A DNA stretch of 64,000 bases from NCBI RefSeq assembly GCF_030463535.1, contig NC_132893.1:23478782-23542781 (forward strand), read 5' to 3'. A program made the position numbers and the translations under genes. Below are positions 15,741 through 29,587 of this stretch, one piece after another (the first letter of the stretch is position 1; each line of letters opens with the position of its first letter). Under the pieces are notes generated by a model. It saw only the letters and a program-made list of their open reading frames with translations. It made no database searches and was not told the DNA's origin. Source of the stretch: Salminus brasiliensis. Taxonomy: Eukaryota; Chordata; Actinopteri; Characiformes; Bryconidae.

Positions 15741-16906
15741 CTAGATGAGTTCTGCTTCTATAAAATAATGTTCATTTCATTTATTTACTTACAAATTTGT
15801 ATTTTGTATGAAATTAGCACTTTCAAGTGGACAAGGAGTGGACCTTTCTTCTATTATACATTTAATACATGTGTATCACATATTGATCACGTATTATTAT
15901 AATGGATAATTCCTTACATTGTTTCCAAACAGCATCAGTCACATTCCAGTCGGTGTTGTGACTGGTATTCCCAAACCCCTTTCTCTGCACACGTGCGCTG
16001 AGATGCAAACGTCTGCACACTCAAAGCTCAGCCTTGATGTTATCAGTGCTCCTTTTATCCATAATTATCTCCTGTTACTCTCTGCTGGCCTGCAAATTCC
16101 CCAGCGAGGCCAATTAATATCATTGTTATTTTAATACGCCCTGAGAACCAGCGTCTGTCTTCAAGGGTCGTATAACAAAACCAGGGACAAATTCAAGGAA
16201 TAGAAGTTGGGGAATTTCATACTGTCTATCTGATAGCAACGTCCTGTTCATGAGATGTGTGGTGTAGTTTAATGAGTTTTTTCAGAACATCGCTGAGGAC
16301 AAGGGGTTCAGTTCTTGTGTGGTTTCACTTCATCTGTGTGTAAGAACAGATATCACCCACATTCAAACAAAGGGCTTCACCTTTAAAAGGTTGGACCAAC
16401 AATGATGTTTTCTTGAAGTCCCACGAGAGAGGAACAATAAGATGCATATGATCCCTTCAAAACCAGGAGATGTCTGCCTAGCTCTGGCTCTTCTGTAGTA
16501 TCGATTGACTCTTAATCCACTTTAAGCATCCTGAACAAAGGGTAAAGGGTAGTATGTATTTACCTATGTTGTTATTAGATATCATTAGCTGGATATTGGC
16601 TGTCTATCTGTTATATTATTACATTATATATTATGATATATATACCTATTGTAAGAGTATTAGCTTATTATTGAGTTATTATCACACTTCACATGAATGG
16701 TAACTATGAGAAAACTATGTTAAGAATAAGGAATTGAGGTGTAGGCCAATAACTGTCAGCAGACCTCTATTCTTCACTCATTGTGCATTGATGTCCATAC
16801 AGTTGCTGAACACTAGCATTCATTTGTTATTTATTTATTTTGAATATTATTTATTTGCAAAGAAATAGTATGTACATATATCCACCATCTCCATATCATA
16901 AAACAA

Positions 16907-17324
16907 ACCAAATGTTTGTGGACACCTCTAATGAATGCATTCAGCTACTTTAAGTTGTTCCAATTGCTGACACAGATGTGCAAATGCACACACACCACTT
17001 AGACCCTGTAGAGAAGTACTGCCAAAAGAATATGACATGAACCAATTGGCACCATGCCGAATGCCAAGCATGGGCTAGAGGGGTATACAGCCACCCCCCC
17101 AGCACTGAGCTGTGGAGCAGTGGAACTGTTCTCTGGAATGATGGTGCTCCATCCAATACTTTTGGGATGAGTTGCACCTTTATCACCGAATGCAATCAAA
17201 TCCTCACAGCAATGCTCCAAATTCTTATAGAAAGCTTTCCCTTTCCTAAAAAGTTTTTAATGCCCTTCATTTAGGAAAAAAACAAGAAATGAGCTGGTGT
17301 CCCAATACTTTTGTCTATATAGTG
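16907..17324 (+). mobile_element. MITE family copy 4, near full length
   Basis: It begins CCAAATGTTTGTGGACACC and ends GTGTCCCAATACTTTTGTC...TATAGTGT, with all internal landmarks in order. At about 418 bp it is a good reference copy. Confidence 0.8.
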
Positions 17325-17625
17325 TGTATCCTCTCAGTCATTGTGTAATGTTTTATGCTGTGGTATGAAGTGGTGAAGTAACTGTGAAATAAAGGCATCA
17401 AGCAAATGTTAATGTGTGAACAGAAAACACAAAACCAGCTGTGGTGCCAAAGGAGAAGCCACAAGTAATGCCATCATTACTTGTAAGTGTATCAGACGGG
17501 TAATGCTAGTTGCTGCGGTTGCTTGTCTTGCCCTCCAGGCTTTCTCCTTCTCTCTCATAACCCCTCGTTTTGTTTCTGCTGACCTCTCACACTCTTTCAC
17601 ACATGTTTGGTTGAAAGGAGGCCAG

Positions 17626-17702
17626 TATAAATAGTGAGCGTCATACGAGGAGAAAGTGACAGAGACCCAGACGCAGAGGCAGCGCGAAGACAATCTTACA
17701 AG
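17626..17702 (+). promoter_or_regulatory. TATA promoter and non-coding exon 1 of the ZPLD1-like gene
   Basis: TATAAATA at 17626-17633 is followed by a purine-rich leader ending in a donor (ACAAG|GTAACA) after 17702. The next exon in phase with a translation start begins at 18528. A strong TATA box suggests tissue-restricted rather than housekeeping expression (inference). Confidence 0.6.
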
Positions 17703-18061
17703 GTAACATAGTTAAGATGATTTGATTATTTCCTTGGAACCACCTTTCTGTGAGTGCAGCTTTTTGTGAGCGCAGCTTTCAGTGTAACTCATTTCTTTCA
17801 GCATGCAGTGTATAAGGAATATTGAAAGATCCCATTTATTGATGCCTAATGCTGTAGAGATAGAACATCATAATATATATAATAAAAATAATTATGAAAA
17901 CATGAGACTTTGTATAAAAGTATTATGCTACATACTAATATATAGCTTTATGTAGTCACACCTTTTGTTTGCATGTACGTTGAGGTTTCTTGAATATTAT
18001 AATTATTGTTATTATTGTTATTATTACTATCATTATTATTGTTATTATTGTTGTTGTTGTT

Positions 18062-18255
18062 GTCTAGTCCTTGTCTAATGCCAGGCATAGGCTAGAGGTG
18101 TATAAAGCCCCTCAGCATTGAGCTGTGTAGCAGTGGAACTATGTTCTCTGGAATGATGGTGCTCCATCCAATACTTTTGGGATAAGTTGAGGATAAGGTT
18201 GGGTGGTAATCATCCAACATCCTGATCTCATTAATGCTCCTGTTGCTGGATGCAA
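18062..18255 (+). mobile_element. MITE family copy 5 (partial)
   Basis: Internal part of the same family: CTAATGCCAGGCATAGG, GTATAAAGCCC, ATGATGGTGCTCCATCCAATAC and CTGATCTCATTAATGCTCCTG. It lies in intron 1 of the ZPLD1-like gene. Confidence 0.7.
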
Positions 18256-18356
18256 TCACATCCTCTCAGAAAGGAACAGTAGGAACAGTTTCTCCAACAA
18301 AAACAGGAGAAACTTAAACTCTTTTTTAATAGCTTTGGTTTAGAAGTACATTGAAT

Positions 18357-18357
18357 A

Positions 18358-18441
<84 letters not shown>
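18357..18441. repeat. (AT)n microsatellite
   Basis: About 80 bp of nearly pure AT dinucleotide repeat, about 90 bp before coding exon 1 of the ZPLD1-like gene. Confidence 0.95.
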
Positions 18442-18537
18442 CTTTTAAAGTTTAAATGTTTTCATATATGTAAAAAGAAGTTGAAGGTTATAGTGAGTGT
18501 GTGTGATGTGTGGGATTTCCCCTGCAGCCAGAACACA

Positions 18538-21500
18538 ATGTGGTTGCTTCTCCTCCTGTATCAGCTTGGCCTGATTCTCCACAGCTGTGCCCAGAATCCT
18601 TGTAGCACACACCCTACATTCAGAGAGCCAGGTCAGTCAAAGCATCGGCATACACACTCATCTCCCATCCACTTCTTCTACTTCTCCATCTCCTTCATTC
18701 TTTTCAGCTCACCTTTCATTCCTTTACAAGCTGATAATCACGCCAGGACCACCCCGCAACCTGATGAGTGTGTTTACTTAAAAAAGTATGTATGTGTGCG
18801 TAAGCACGTGTGTGTGACAAATTTGCCTATGGCCATGTGTCCCCTTTGACCGCATGTACTATATTTAACAAAAGCTTTGGGCTTTTAGAGACTTTAGAGT
18901 ATGGTGTGTCTTTTAGTGGATTTTGTTGTGCCATGTTATGCTGTATTATGCAAAAAGTTGTATCATTTCTGTTTATATTTCACAGCCAACTCAGACATCA
19001 CAGTCATTTGTGGCGCACACAGGGTGGATCTGCGCATTCTGCTGTGTCCCATTTACTTTGGTGGCTATAATGAATCGTTGATGGCTCTGAACAGTGTCTT
19101 TAACAAACCAGAATGCATGGGGACTGCTGTGTGGACAGCGGACCCTCCTGTCCTCCGATTTCAATTCCCTATCACTGAGGCGGCCATCAATGCCTGTGCT
19201 ACCAAAATAAAGGTATTAGTGTTTATTCAGATCATGATATGAGCCAACTGAGCAGCAGATCAGAATCTGGTTTAGAATTTTAGAGTATAATTCCTGCAAT
19301 AGCTTAAATAAATATTCTATATTTATTCTATATATAAGTGATCTGAAAATATTGATTGATTGTAACTGTAAAAAACCAGACATGAATAAATGAAAAGTGA
19401 CCCTGAAAATTAAATAATTAAAATAAAAAAGATAAAAGATGCCATAGAATTGATTGACATTGATTAAGTATTTTAAGTCATTATGTAAGTTGTATAAATA
19501 ATAAGTATGTACTTTGGTTGGGGTGACAAATGCTCAGATGTAACGTTTAACCTCAGAATGAAAAAGATTTTTCCTTTTATGGTGAGGTCGTGAGAAAAAA
19601 AATGACTTTGCTGCCATTGGCTGGTTCACAGATCACAGACGCCAAATAGCATAATCTTAATTTAGCCTAGCATATCTTAACATAACAAGAGCAAATTATA
19701 TGTTATTTATTATATATTCCCAAGTTTTGCCAGGTAGTATTGTTGTCTTCTTTGTGTCCCCATTAATGTCTTCTCAGTAAATTGTGCGGCTAGCTGGGTG
19801 AAGAGATTATAGCTGGCAATCTGGGTTAGCTTTTAGCCTAGCACCTATTCACTTCAATGGTTTCCCTGTGGTGCACAGTTGTCCCTCCCTCATCTTACTC
19901 TGTTTGCCCCTTTTCTGGTTAGCATAGCATTAGCTTTTAGCCTTTTTAACCTCGCTTCCATATTCTCCCAAAGTAGCCATTGCATTTAGCCTTGAAAGTG
20001 GGCTGTCACTCGTGGGCTGGATGTATTTAAATGTTTGGGACATTTTTTTAATTAGTCAAGACAGTTATGTAAACGTCCTGAGGTCTTATTTATGCAGATT
20101 CTTTTTCAGTGTAGAGAAAACAGTGTTTGAGGTTTACAGTTTGTCAGTTCTATGTACTGAACTATACAGAAAAATGCAGTTTTCCATTCAGGGCCTCCTG
20201 AATGGTTTTTGCTCTTGTTGAAGTTTAGGTTTACAGCATACTGGCCGTAACCCTTTCACCAACAGATCACCCAGGAGATTGGCTCGGGGCTTTTCTCAGA
20301 CTACTCCAGTGTCCAGTTTGTGAACATCTTGGGAATGGTTACCTCATTGGACCCGGGTGCTGGAATCATCACGTATCACTCTGAAATGCTTTACTTGTTC
20401 TCCTGTCGTTACCCATTGCAGTACCTGGTAAACAACACAGAGACCAGCGTGTGAGTCCTTCTCCAGCATTTGACAAACTGTACTGTATGTTAGAATGATT
20501 CAAAACCAGCTTCTTAATCCCATCAAACTGTCTGTGTTTGGTTGAGCAGATCAGGAGTGAGTCTGGCCATCAATGACAATAATGGCAGCTTCATTAGTAC
20601 ACTAAACATGCGGCTCTTTCAGGTGCATTTTTGTTTCTCTTCATACTGCTTTGTTAAGTTTCTGAGCATGAGCTAATTTTCACTAAAGCCATAGACGGGA
20701 CACAAAAGCAATGTGTTGATATGTGTTCTCTAACCTTCAGGACAACAAATACAAAACTTATCTCCAGATGCCCCCGGCAGGACTCCAACTGAAAACCAGG
20801 ATTTTTGTGGAGGTTCGGGCCACTAACCTCACAACAAGGTGAGTGACACTGAGTGGTGTATTTATTATACATTATTATATGTTAATTAGCAATGTATGCT
20901 AAATATAGGCTGAATTTATGCTTCCTAACATAGCCACTAAGTCTAATCATGATCATGATATCATGATCATGACATCATGATATTTGATGTGTATTAATAT
21001 CTTCATTAGAAGCCCATTTGTAACATTTCTCACAGTGGATTTTTCTTCATCTTTAAACAATAGCTTTCAAATAATTACAGAAACACTGTTACTGGAACCA
21101 AGAAGACATTTCCATTTAATTTCTGTCAAAAGGTTCAATGTCCTGCTGGACCGATGCTATGCCACCACTAGCCCTTTCCCTGTGAACACTACATACTACG
21201 ATCTTTTTGTGGGGTAAATACATCATAAAACGACTATTTGCAAATGTATGAAGTTCATGTTACATTTACTTGCCATCTGTGAAACAAACTCCAACTAATT
21301 TTAAAAAGAACTTTGAGCTGAGCTGTATCGATCCCACTCTACCTCAGGTGTAACCGTGATGGTCAGACTGTGATGGGGGCCAACGGTGAAGGTCAAGAGG
21401 CTCGCTTCTCTTTTGAGGCCTTTCGCTTTGTAGAGCACAAGAATCAGACCATATCCATCTTCTACCTGCATTGTATCACCAGGCTCTGTGACAGTGCCAT

Positions 21501-24006
21501 CTGCAGTTCTCTCCGCCAGGTCAGATAGCCAGCCTCCAATAGAGTTCATAGAGATACTAGCTGTGTCCGCAGGGTCTGTATGAAGTTCCCTTGTGTTCCC
21601 ACTGAGCATGGGGTGTGAGTGAGGGGAGCTGAAAGATAGAAGCTAAATTCCATCTGTGTCCGACACAAATGGTGAATATGGTTGTCTTGTCTTATGTTCT
21701 AGTTTGTCCACTAGGTTTACTATGGTTTGCAGTGTAATCCATTGAAATAAGACTGATAACGCTGCTATCCAATGAAAACCATGTATCTCCATTTTTGTTC
21801 GTTTTAAGTTTTCTCCGTGGTTTGAACCCTGTAGTTTCTCTGTACACTGTGTGAATAGTTCTGGATGAATTGACCAGTAGAAATGCTCTAAATTACTTCA
21901 AATAAACTCAAAAGTTCAAAGTTAAGGATGTTATTGGAAGTCGCCATTTTGGAGATACATGTTTTTCAGTGGACAACGGCAATATACACATCTAACAATA
22001 TCCTGCTGAGAAACATTAGCTAGCTAATAATTGATATTGTGATTCACGTAGAAGGAAAGGTTACTAGCAGATCACAACTTAAGATTGCCTCAAGAAGGTT
22101 TACAGTGGAATTTCTTTTTGAAGTTTGCTAGACTCTGTTCTTCTCTTTTTTGGTTGCTTTTAGTCTAAAATAAAATACCAAAGCTTGAAAATAAGAAGTG
22201 GGAGCAACAAAAGCAAAAGTTATATAGGTGCTGAAAAACATGTGTTACTACCAACTACCAGCTTCTGAGCCTATCTAACGGCCTGTGATGAATGCTTGTT
22301 TTTCTTAGAACTGTACCAAGACTGTGAGGAGAAAGAGGGGGGTGGGGTCCGATCAAGACACCACAGTGAGTGACATGGCCACAGTTAGCTCCGGACCCAT
22401 CATCACCAGAGTGGACAATGGTGACACACTCACTTTTTCTGCTTTTTCAATTCTCTTTAATATATAACTACACTGATCCTCCTTCACCAGAACCTAAAGG
22501 TGAATTCCACCAAGTAATTTCCCCATAGCATTTCCCCATACCTCTTAAAAAGAGCTTTTGTGTTTACTTAAGAAGTACACAAAGTCATTTAGAGTAGTTT
22601 GGAGTAGAAACGCTCCTTTCTAGAGAAATGTGGGATTGTTCGTAACAGTGGTGATAGGAACCAAAAATATTGTACAGCAAAATGTGTCCTCTGCATTTCA
22701 CCCATCTGTGGTAGTGAACAAACACAGAGAGGATAAAGGGCCTTGCTCAAGGGCCCAACAGTGGCAGCTTGTCGAGCCCGGGTATCGAACCCACAACCCA
22801 TCAATAACTGAGAGCTCTAACCACTGCCATATACACATACATGAAGAAGGGACTCACATTAATTTTTTTTTTGACCAGTGGAAAGACAAATGACAACAAC
22901 AGACATACATTGCAACACCTACTCCCAATCGCCACCATAACAAAAAAAAAAACTCAGCTTCTCTATAGTTTAAGATCAAACCACTAATTTAATGTAATGT
23001 AAACATATTTATTACATCTCATAGGACTGACTGACACCAAATTCTCCTTTAAATGTTTTACCTACACATGATATCTTCAAGGAAAACGGCATCCAGTGAT
23101 GGAAAATAAGAGTCTTTTTTACCTTCCCAGGTGCTGAGGCACGGCCTGTTTCAGCAGGTAGGCATCTGCTTTGTAACCTTTACATCATAGGGTTGGGTTA
23201 GAATGAAGGCATTTGTAATAATTCACCAATCTTCACGTATACTGATCTGTAAAAAATGTGAACTACCATTACGGGGACTTTAAAATTCATGTTTCTAATT
23301 TCCTTAATGTACTAAACATAAACACAATATATTAGTAGTCAAAGGCAAAGTTGACTTCAGCTGTGTCTGAAACTGTGCCCTATCCACTACCCCCTATATA
23401 AAGAGCACTATTATAGGGAACAGAATTCAACATGGTAGTGAGCGATTGTGGACACATGGTAATGCGAGTGAGCTGATTGCTAAGTGTGACAGCAGATCGG
23501 TTTGCATAAATAATCTGATGGTCGGCCTTCCTCAGAGAAACTGCATGTGAATAATGGGTATTGTCCTTGTCCTTGTCCGCTTAGTGTACATCGTTTGTAC
23601 TCTATATATTATAGTGCACTTGGGATTATTACAGAACCACCCTGGATTTCAGTTCTGGAACTGGTTTTGTCTTTTTTGGCACTTATTCCAACTTCCAGCT
23701 GAATTTTGTTTATTATATTGTGTAACAACATGGACATCATTTTATTTCACCAATGACTTAGTTCAAAATCTGAATATCAAATTGCAAAGAACACAAGTAA
23801 TTGGTATGATTGAGCTAACCAGTGTTTTTTTCTTTTGCCTTCTGTAAACAGTGAACGATCAGTCCCAAAGGAACGACACAGTGTTTGGTGTGTCAGTAGC
23901 TGTTGGGATGCTTGGTACCCTCTGCATCACCCTGCTGGCAGTTATCGGCTTTCGAATGCACAGGGGCAAGTCTACTAATGCTGCAGAGAGCAGCCTTTTC
24001 CACTGA
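18538..24006 (+). CDS. Zona pellucida-like domain-containing protein 1 (ZPLD1/cupulin)-like, 10 coding exons
   Basis: Secreted or membrane-anchored ZP-domain protein. The ZPLD1 family includes cupulin, an inner-ear cupula matrix component. Coding exons: 18538-18631, 18986-19212, 20266-20450, 20550-20622, 20741-20838, 21133-21213, 21348-21519, 22309-22420, 23131-23157, 23852-24006, giving 407 residues (human ZPLD1 about 415). There is a signal peptide at 1-20 (MWLLLLLYQLGLILHSC) and a ZP module at about 33-315. ZPLD1 hallmarks are YPLQYLVNNT, RATNLTTRFNVLLDRCYATT, FSFEAFRFVEHKNQT and SSGPIITR. A consensus furin site RRKR lies at about 317-320, and one transmembrane segment at about 367-390 precedes a short tail. 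Furin cleavage is the usual maturation step that lets ZP proteins polymerise. Closest to ZPLD1 by memory; which fish paralogue it is I cannot decide. Confidence 0.9.
21769..21973. mobile_element. MITE-like element with terminal inverted repeats (ZPLD1-like intron)
   Basis: The left end CCAATGAAAACCATGTATCTCC and the right end GGAGATACATGTTTTTCAGTGG are inverted relatives, with about 160 bp of non-coding interior. A similar terminus occurs at 1436-1460. Confidence 0.6.
22637..22833 (-). mobile_element. tRNA-derived SINE
   Basis: On the minus strand the head contains an A-box-like GGTTAGAGCTCTC followed at normal tRNA spacing by the B-box GGTTCGATACC. The body then includes GGGCCCTTGAGCAAGGCCC and ATGGGTGAAATGCAGAGGACAC. 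The two internal Pol III promoter boxes identify a tRNA-derived SINE rather than a functional tRNA. Confidence 0.75.
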
Positions 24007-24677
24007 GCAGCCTCAGTCATATGGTCACATGGTCATAAAGGCACAATTCGCTTGTGCCTTCATGGGCATTGCTCTGTTGAACTGCTTGGGGACAGTGGAG
24101 TGAATGCAACTTTAGTATTAATTGTTGGACATTGTTGCTCTTAGAGATTTTATATCCTGAGCAAATGTATACACAATCTCAACCCCAGCTTAGAAGACAT
24201 AAAGGAATGCTATGGTGTTTTTCAATCTAATCTCGGTCACCTTAGATGCCTCATTTGTAGCATACAGTCAATTACTAGGCCTGTACTTTAAAAAGAACAC
24301 AACACTGTTATACTTTTATAATATAAGGAATGGGCTGGTGCTTCAGTCCAAAGCATTTAGAGCAAGGAGATCAGGATTTTAAACTTTATCTACCAGTAAC
24401 TGCACAAGAAATCAAAACATGGGAGACGTGAACGCTGGAAAGGACTGTAACGGCCAAGCAAATAAGTGTGGAGGATAAGTAGTTGATAAAGTGATTTACG
24501 AGCAGTCATTTTTTTGTCCTTTTTGCATGCATTTTTTATATGTTAACAAGAAATGTATAAATGTAGAAATTCTTTTTCACATTTAACCATTGATTATCTG
24601 CTACTGTCACAAATTGTGGTTTTGATTTAGACAATGCATTAAAACCTTTTCTCATCATTCACAGAAACAAAAAAAAC

Positions 24678-24683
24678 AATAAA
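24678..24683 (+). terminator. Candidate poly(A) signal of the ZPLD1-like gene
   Basis: AATAAA about 670 bases after the stop. The converging hyou1 gene appears to end only about 400 bp away. Confidence 0.55.
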
Positions 24684-24749
24684 TATAAATTTTCATTGTT
24701 TTTCTATTAGTCTTGAAGTAGTTCACAAATAATTATACACACACACACA

Positions 24750-24895
24750 CACATATATGGCATTTGTGCTCTTATCCAGAGCAACTGTTTGAATCATGTT
24801 ACACAGGTAGGAAAATGTAAGAGTTAGGAGTCCAAGGAGTCTTACCAGTGTGTGGTGTGCATGCATGGAGTGGGAATTGAACCCCACTATACTGC
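24750..24895 (-). mobile_element. SINE-like interspersed repeat fragment
   Basis: On the minus strand it contains a B-box-like GGTTCAATTCCC and the block GCTCTGGATAAGAGC, which recalls common fish SINEs. The A-box is not recognisable. It lies between two convergent gene ends. Confidence 0.5.
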
Positions 24896-25083
24896 ATCAA
24901 GATCTACTGATAATTGTTTTGATCTGCTGATATTTTCAGTAATATAACCTTATAAAAGAAGGTTAAGTAACTTGTGACTACGTAACGAAACCAATATGGT
25001 TAGATCACATTAGGATGAAAATATGATTTGCAAAGTACAATAAGGTAGGATTACACAACAGGAGAGGTTTTAAAAAAAAGGAC

Positions 25084-25089
25084 TTTATT
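25084..25089 (-). terminator. hyou1: Candidate hyou1 poly(A) signal
   Basis: AATAAA on the minus strand about 830 bases after the hyou1 stop. The 3' UTR contains an A-rich tract (25259-25330, plus strand). Confidence 0.55.
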
Positions 25090-25917
25090 AACAGTTTAGA
25101 AACAAAATATCCCTTTCCCCAGACATTAGATACTCTTTCCCCAACAGACTGGCAACACAAGGACAATGAAAAGATGAAATGAACTGATGAACAGGCGAAG
25201 GAAAGAAGGAATTGTACTTTTTCTTCCTTGTACAGCAAAAGGTGTAGAGAAGGGGGGAGAAAAAAAAAGAAAAAGAAAGAAAAATTCTTGAATGTCAGTG
25301 CAGTCAAAAAAAAAAAAAAAAAAAAAAAAATCCCTAGGAAACCTCTGGCAATACACGTGAATGTCCCCAGTGTCATGTACTTTATCATAAAGAGCATGTG
25401 TGAGGGACTTGGACAGAGTGCAGTCTCACGGTCAGACTGAATACTGAGAAATTGAGCTGTGCCATCTAGATGGTTACAATGTGTCTTAGCCAGTCATTTA
25501 GAAAAATCATCTTGGTAGTTTATCTAACGTCAAATTCCACCATCAATTTAAAGTTGAAATTCTTGACTCCAACAAAAAAAAGGGTTAAAATGTTTGTGAA
25601 GATAATGAAAACATTCCATGGAGTGAGATCATTCCTCTGTGGTTGTTGTAAGAGCCAAACATAAGCATTCATACACATAGAAGGAAGCCAACTGCACACA
25701 TTTCACAGCTAGGTAGAACGAAGCTAGCTCCCTTGGAACTGCCTCTAGACTTCAGTCGGTTTGTATTTAAAATAGAGAACATGATTTACAACCAAAAATG
25801 TTGACATTATCTAAGCCGATCTGATGATATCTGGTTGTGATGCAGGAGGAATAGAAACAGATTTGAACCTTTAACACGGTCAATAAATAGACAACAAAAT
25901 ATGAGGAGTTCCAGTTG

Positions 25918-28900
25918 TTATAATTCATCTGATACATGGTTTTCTGAATTGCTGTTCTCCGACGTTTCTGTAAAAAGACAAAAATAATTATGCAGACATT
26001 CATTTTATAAAGACATGCATTATGTTTTACTACACTTGTTGTCTATTTTCAGTGCACCACTAGACTGATTTTGATCATGGCTAGGCCATCTAAATCAGAT
26101 CCGATCAAAGCCTTTCAGAGTAAGGTCAGAAGCGTGATCAGAAATAAGAAGAGGAATGTCCTATGTCCTAGTGTGTGTGTGTGTGTGTGTGTTTACATAT
26201 TCTTTTTCTATTTATTTATTTATTTTTTGTTTGTTTTTTTCAGCCATCTAGTGAGTATCTAAAGTGACTGGTGTGTAATTACCTGTGCCTTCCGTTTCTT
26301 CTGCTACTTTGTGGTCAGTCTCGGTTTCTTCTTTTTTAATCTCCTCAGTGGGTGGCTCTTCTGCTGGTTTTGCCTCCTCAACTCCCTCTGCAAACATCAC
26401 AAAGCATCAGACTGCACCAATCTTACAGAGAAACTGATGCAACAAACATCACACCTTAACTTAGAGCCACAGACTTCATATTACCTGTCTCATTCTTTGG
26501 AGGAATGATCTTCTCAGAGTCTGTGCTGCTGGTTTTGTTGCTCTCTGTGCTGGTTGAGTTCTTGTCTTTAGGTTTTGGTTTGGGCTTCGGCTTGGCAAAC
26601 TTGGCCTTGTTCAGCAGGTAGTTGACCTCCCGGTCCAAGAGCGAGAGTTTGGCCTCAAGGTCTTTAGAAAGCAGGACCGGTTTCTCTGTAGGGGAGCGTT
26701 TTTCCTGCTCAGCCACAGTCTCATTCTTCCAGTCCTGCAAATTATATTATTATTATTATTATTATTATCATCATCATCAATAATAATCATTATTATTATT
26801 ATTACTACTACAAAAGTTTGACTGTAAAACAAATTCTGATATGATATTACATACCGTAGTTTCATTGATAACTTTCTCTAAGGTCTTCAGTTCAACTTCA
26901 GTAAAAATCTGGTCATCCTCCGGGATCATTTTAGCACTCCTATACAGAAAAAAAAAACATACAAGATCAACAATGTGTACATGACCGAACACCCTGTTCA
27001 TCATTTGAGTCTGACAACATCAAGGATATACAATAAGATATAGGACCTTTGTACCAAAGTTGAGAAAACCCAGAAAAACTCAACTGTACTGCCTGATCAG
27101 GTTGGTGGGGGCATTGTGGACCACACTGTGAATGACTGTGCCCACACTCTTACTCCCCATCACAGAAAGCAATTTTATAATGGAGGTAAAGTTACGGCTT
27201 TGGCTTAAGGCAGAAAAGTGGTAATTAGAACTGGAATATTATTGCTTATGAAACGTTAGCATGCTAGCTATTCCAACTTATAGGATGACAATGGCAAGTG
27301 GGTGAAAAAAGTCTCACATATAGTCGGTCAAATGAAATCCAATGAAAAAAAACAGAATACCAAAAAAGTCTGGGAAGCCTAAGAAAGCGAAACCTGAAAT
27401 CAAACAGCTCCCACAATGGCCTAAAAAAACATTTGATGAAAATCTACAAACTACAGTTTGAGCAGTACTTAAAAGCCAACATTAGGCTAAATCTCACCAT
27501 CTTGTTAGATCTTACTCACTTCAGAAAGATAGTGGAGTGGTTGAGCATGCTGTCAAGCGCTGCTAGCCTGTCTGGCCACTTTTTCCTCTCTTCCACTCGG
27601 AAAAACATGGCTTTACACAGCTTCTTCAACTCCGTCAGTTTCTCCTTCAGTTCTTTGGTGCCTGCTGTGTAGCCCTCATCATCCATCCAAGACGATGCAG
27701 CACTCAACTTTCCAGAAATCTCATCCTTCTCTTCCTCCGTTACCACAGCCAGGTACTCATCCTGGTACAGCTTATCCTGGAAAGGGAGAAGGAGGGCGGT
27801 ACTTTTGAATGTGCGGTCATTACGCTACAGTATCTGTATCACTCACTGCGCTGGGTGGGTGGGTGAAGCAAAAAACACAATAGCGGCTAAAATAGATTAT
27901 ACCTGAGTCTCAAAGATGAATGCCTCCAGGCTGTTCAGGGTCTTCTCCCTCTCGTGTTTCTCCAGATCACGGTCGGTCAGATCCTGCAGCCTGGCAGAGA
28001 AAAGTGTAGAAACATTTTTAATCATTTAGTATCATATTGAGTCTCAACCATGTTCATCTTCCCCACTGTAGTCCTTTTATAGACATCAAATCTCAGACAC
28101 TTACTTCTTTTTGGACGCATCAATGTCTTCTGAACTAGGATCAAGCACATCATTAACCTCCAGCTCCACTCCAATATCGACAGATATTTTGCTCTTCTTC
28201 TGAGGTTTGGTTTTCTTCTCTGCCTCCTTCTCATCCTCTTTTGCACCATTTGTTTTCCCTTCATCAGTCTTTTCTGCCTCCTTTTCTACCTGTTTGATTT
28301 CGACAGTGGTCATGGAGAGATTTGGTATTTGAATTAGATCATCACATTACCATTTCCATATTTAAACATTACATTGTTTCATAAAAGCAGGAGATTTTAC
28401 TTCTCTACTACGACGGATAAGCCACATTTTAAGCAACTGTTAAATACAGACATAGGTACAGAGTGGGATTTAGGTACATTAAATCCTTAAGTACATTAAG
28501 TGATTAAAAATTAGTGTTTTTTTATTAATTTTTTATTATTAAATGTTTGTCAATCCTATCCTGCTGTTAACAAGTTACATTGTTTATTTAAAATGTTCAA
28601 TACATGCTCAAGAAAATGAATTGCTTATTAATATTGATGAACTGTGACATGGTTTTGATTATGATACTGATTTAATTAGTTAAATAACTGTTATGTTTTT
28701 TTTTTATAAATAAGCAGTCATGAGCAATAAAACCCATATAACATGATACAAAATAAGAGGGTTATCTAATTTCTTTTTTTGTTATTAATCTCTGTTTATT
28801 GGTGAAAAGATCAAATAAACTGTCCCATTTAAAATTAGTTAGAATGTTCTGGCAATTATTTGCTGGTTCAAGCTTTTAAAGGTCAACAGTAATAAAATAA

Positions 28901-29523
28901 AAAATACTGTAACCTCACATGGCCTCATCACGTTATTCTACATTCCATTACTATCCAATTCCAAGAGGTGTAAAAGTAAAATGTACAAAGGAAATTTGAG
29001 TAGCCATAAACATAATCATACGTCATTCGAACAAAAGACAGCCTATGTGACGCATTGTATAGTGTTTGGGTTATTGGTGCGCCACATTTAAAGAAAAGGA
29101 GTAAATACTGATTATTCCAGAGTTCTCTCACCTCAGGCTGTTCTTTGTCAGAGCCTTCTCTATCTGGTTTCTTCTCCTCAGTCTGAGATTCTCCTTCGCT
29201 TTTCTCTTCTGTGTCAGGTTTCTCTTTAGTGGACTCTTCTGGCTTCTCCACTGGTTCATCTTGATCTTTGCCAGCTTCGGGAGGCACCTCCTCCTCATCC
29301 TACAACAAAAGCATGACCTTTAGTCACATTGTTAAGTCAACTAACAGCAGACATGTGGAAGGAAAGGACTAGTCTACCTGCACGGGTTCGGTCACATTGG
29401 CAGTGGGCTCTGAGCTCCCACCTCCAAACAGGCTGGAAATTGTATTCCCCAGTTCTTCAAGGAGAGAAAGCATATTGGTCATATATCTCAATGAAATTTG
29501 CAAAAAAGTAAAAGTAATTATCT

Positions 29524-29587
<64 letters not shown>

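Noticed and set aside
22770-22833. tRNA gene on the minus strand
   Set aside because: A and B boxes are present but the sequence continues into a SINE body and no cloverleaf acceptor stem is apparent.
25005-25440. Phe-rich and Lys-rich ORFs in the hyou1 3' region
   Set aside because: Low-complexity A/T runs in the 3' UTR.
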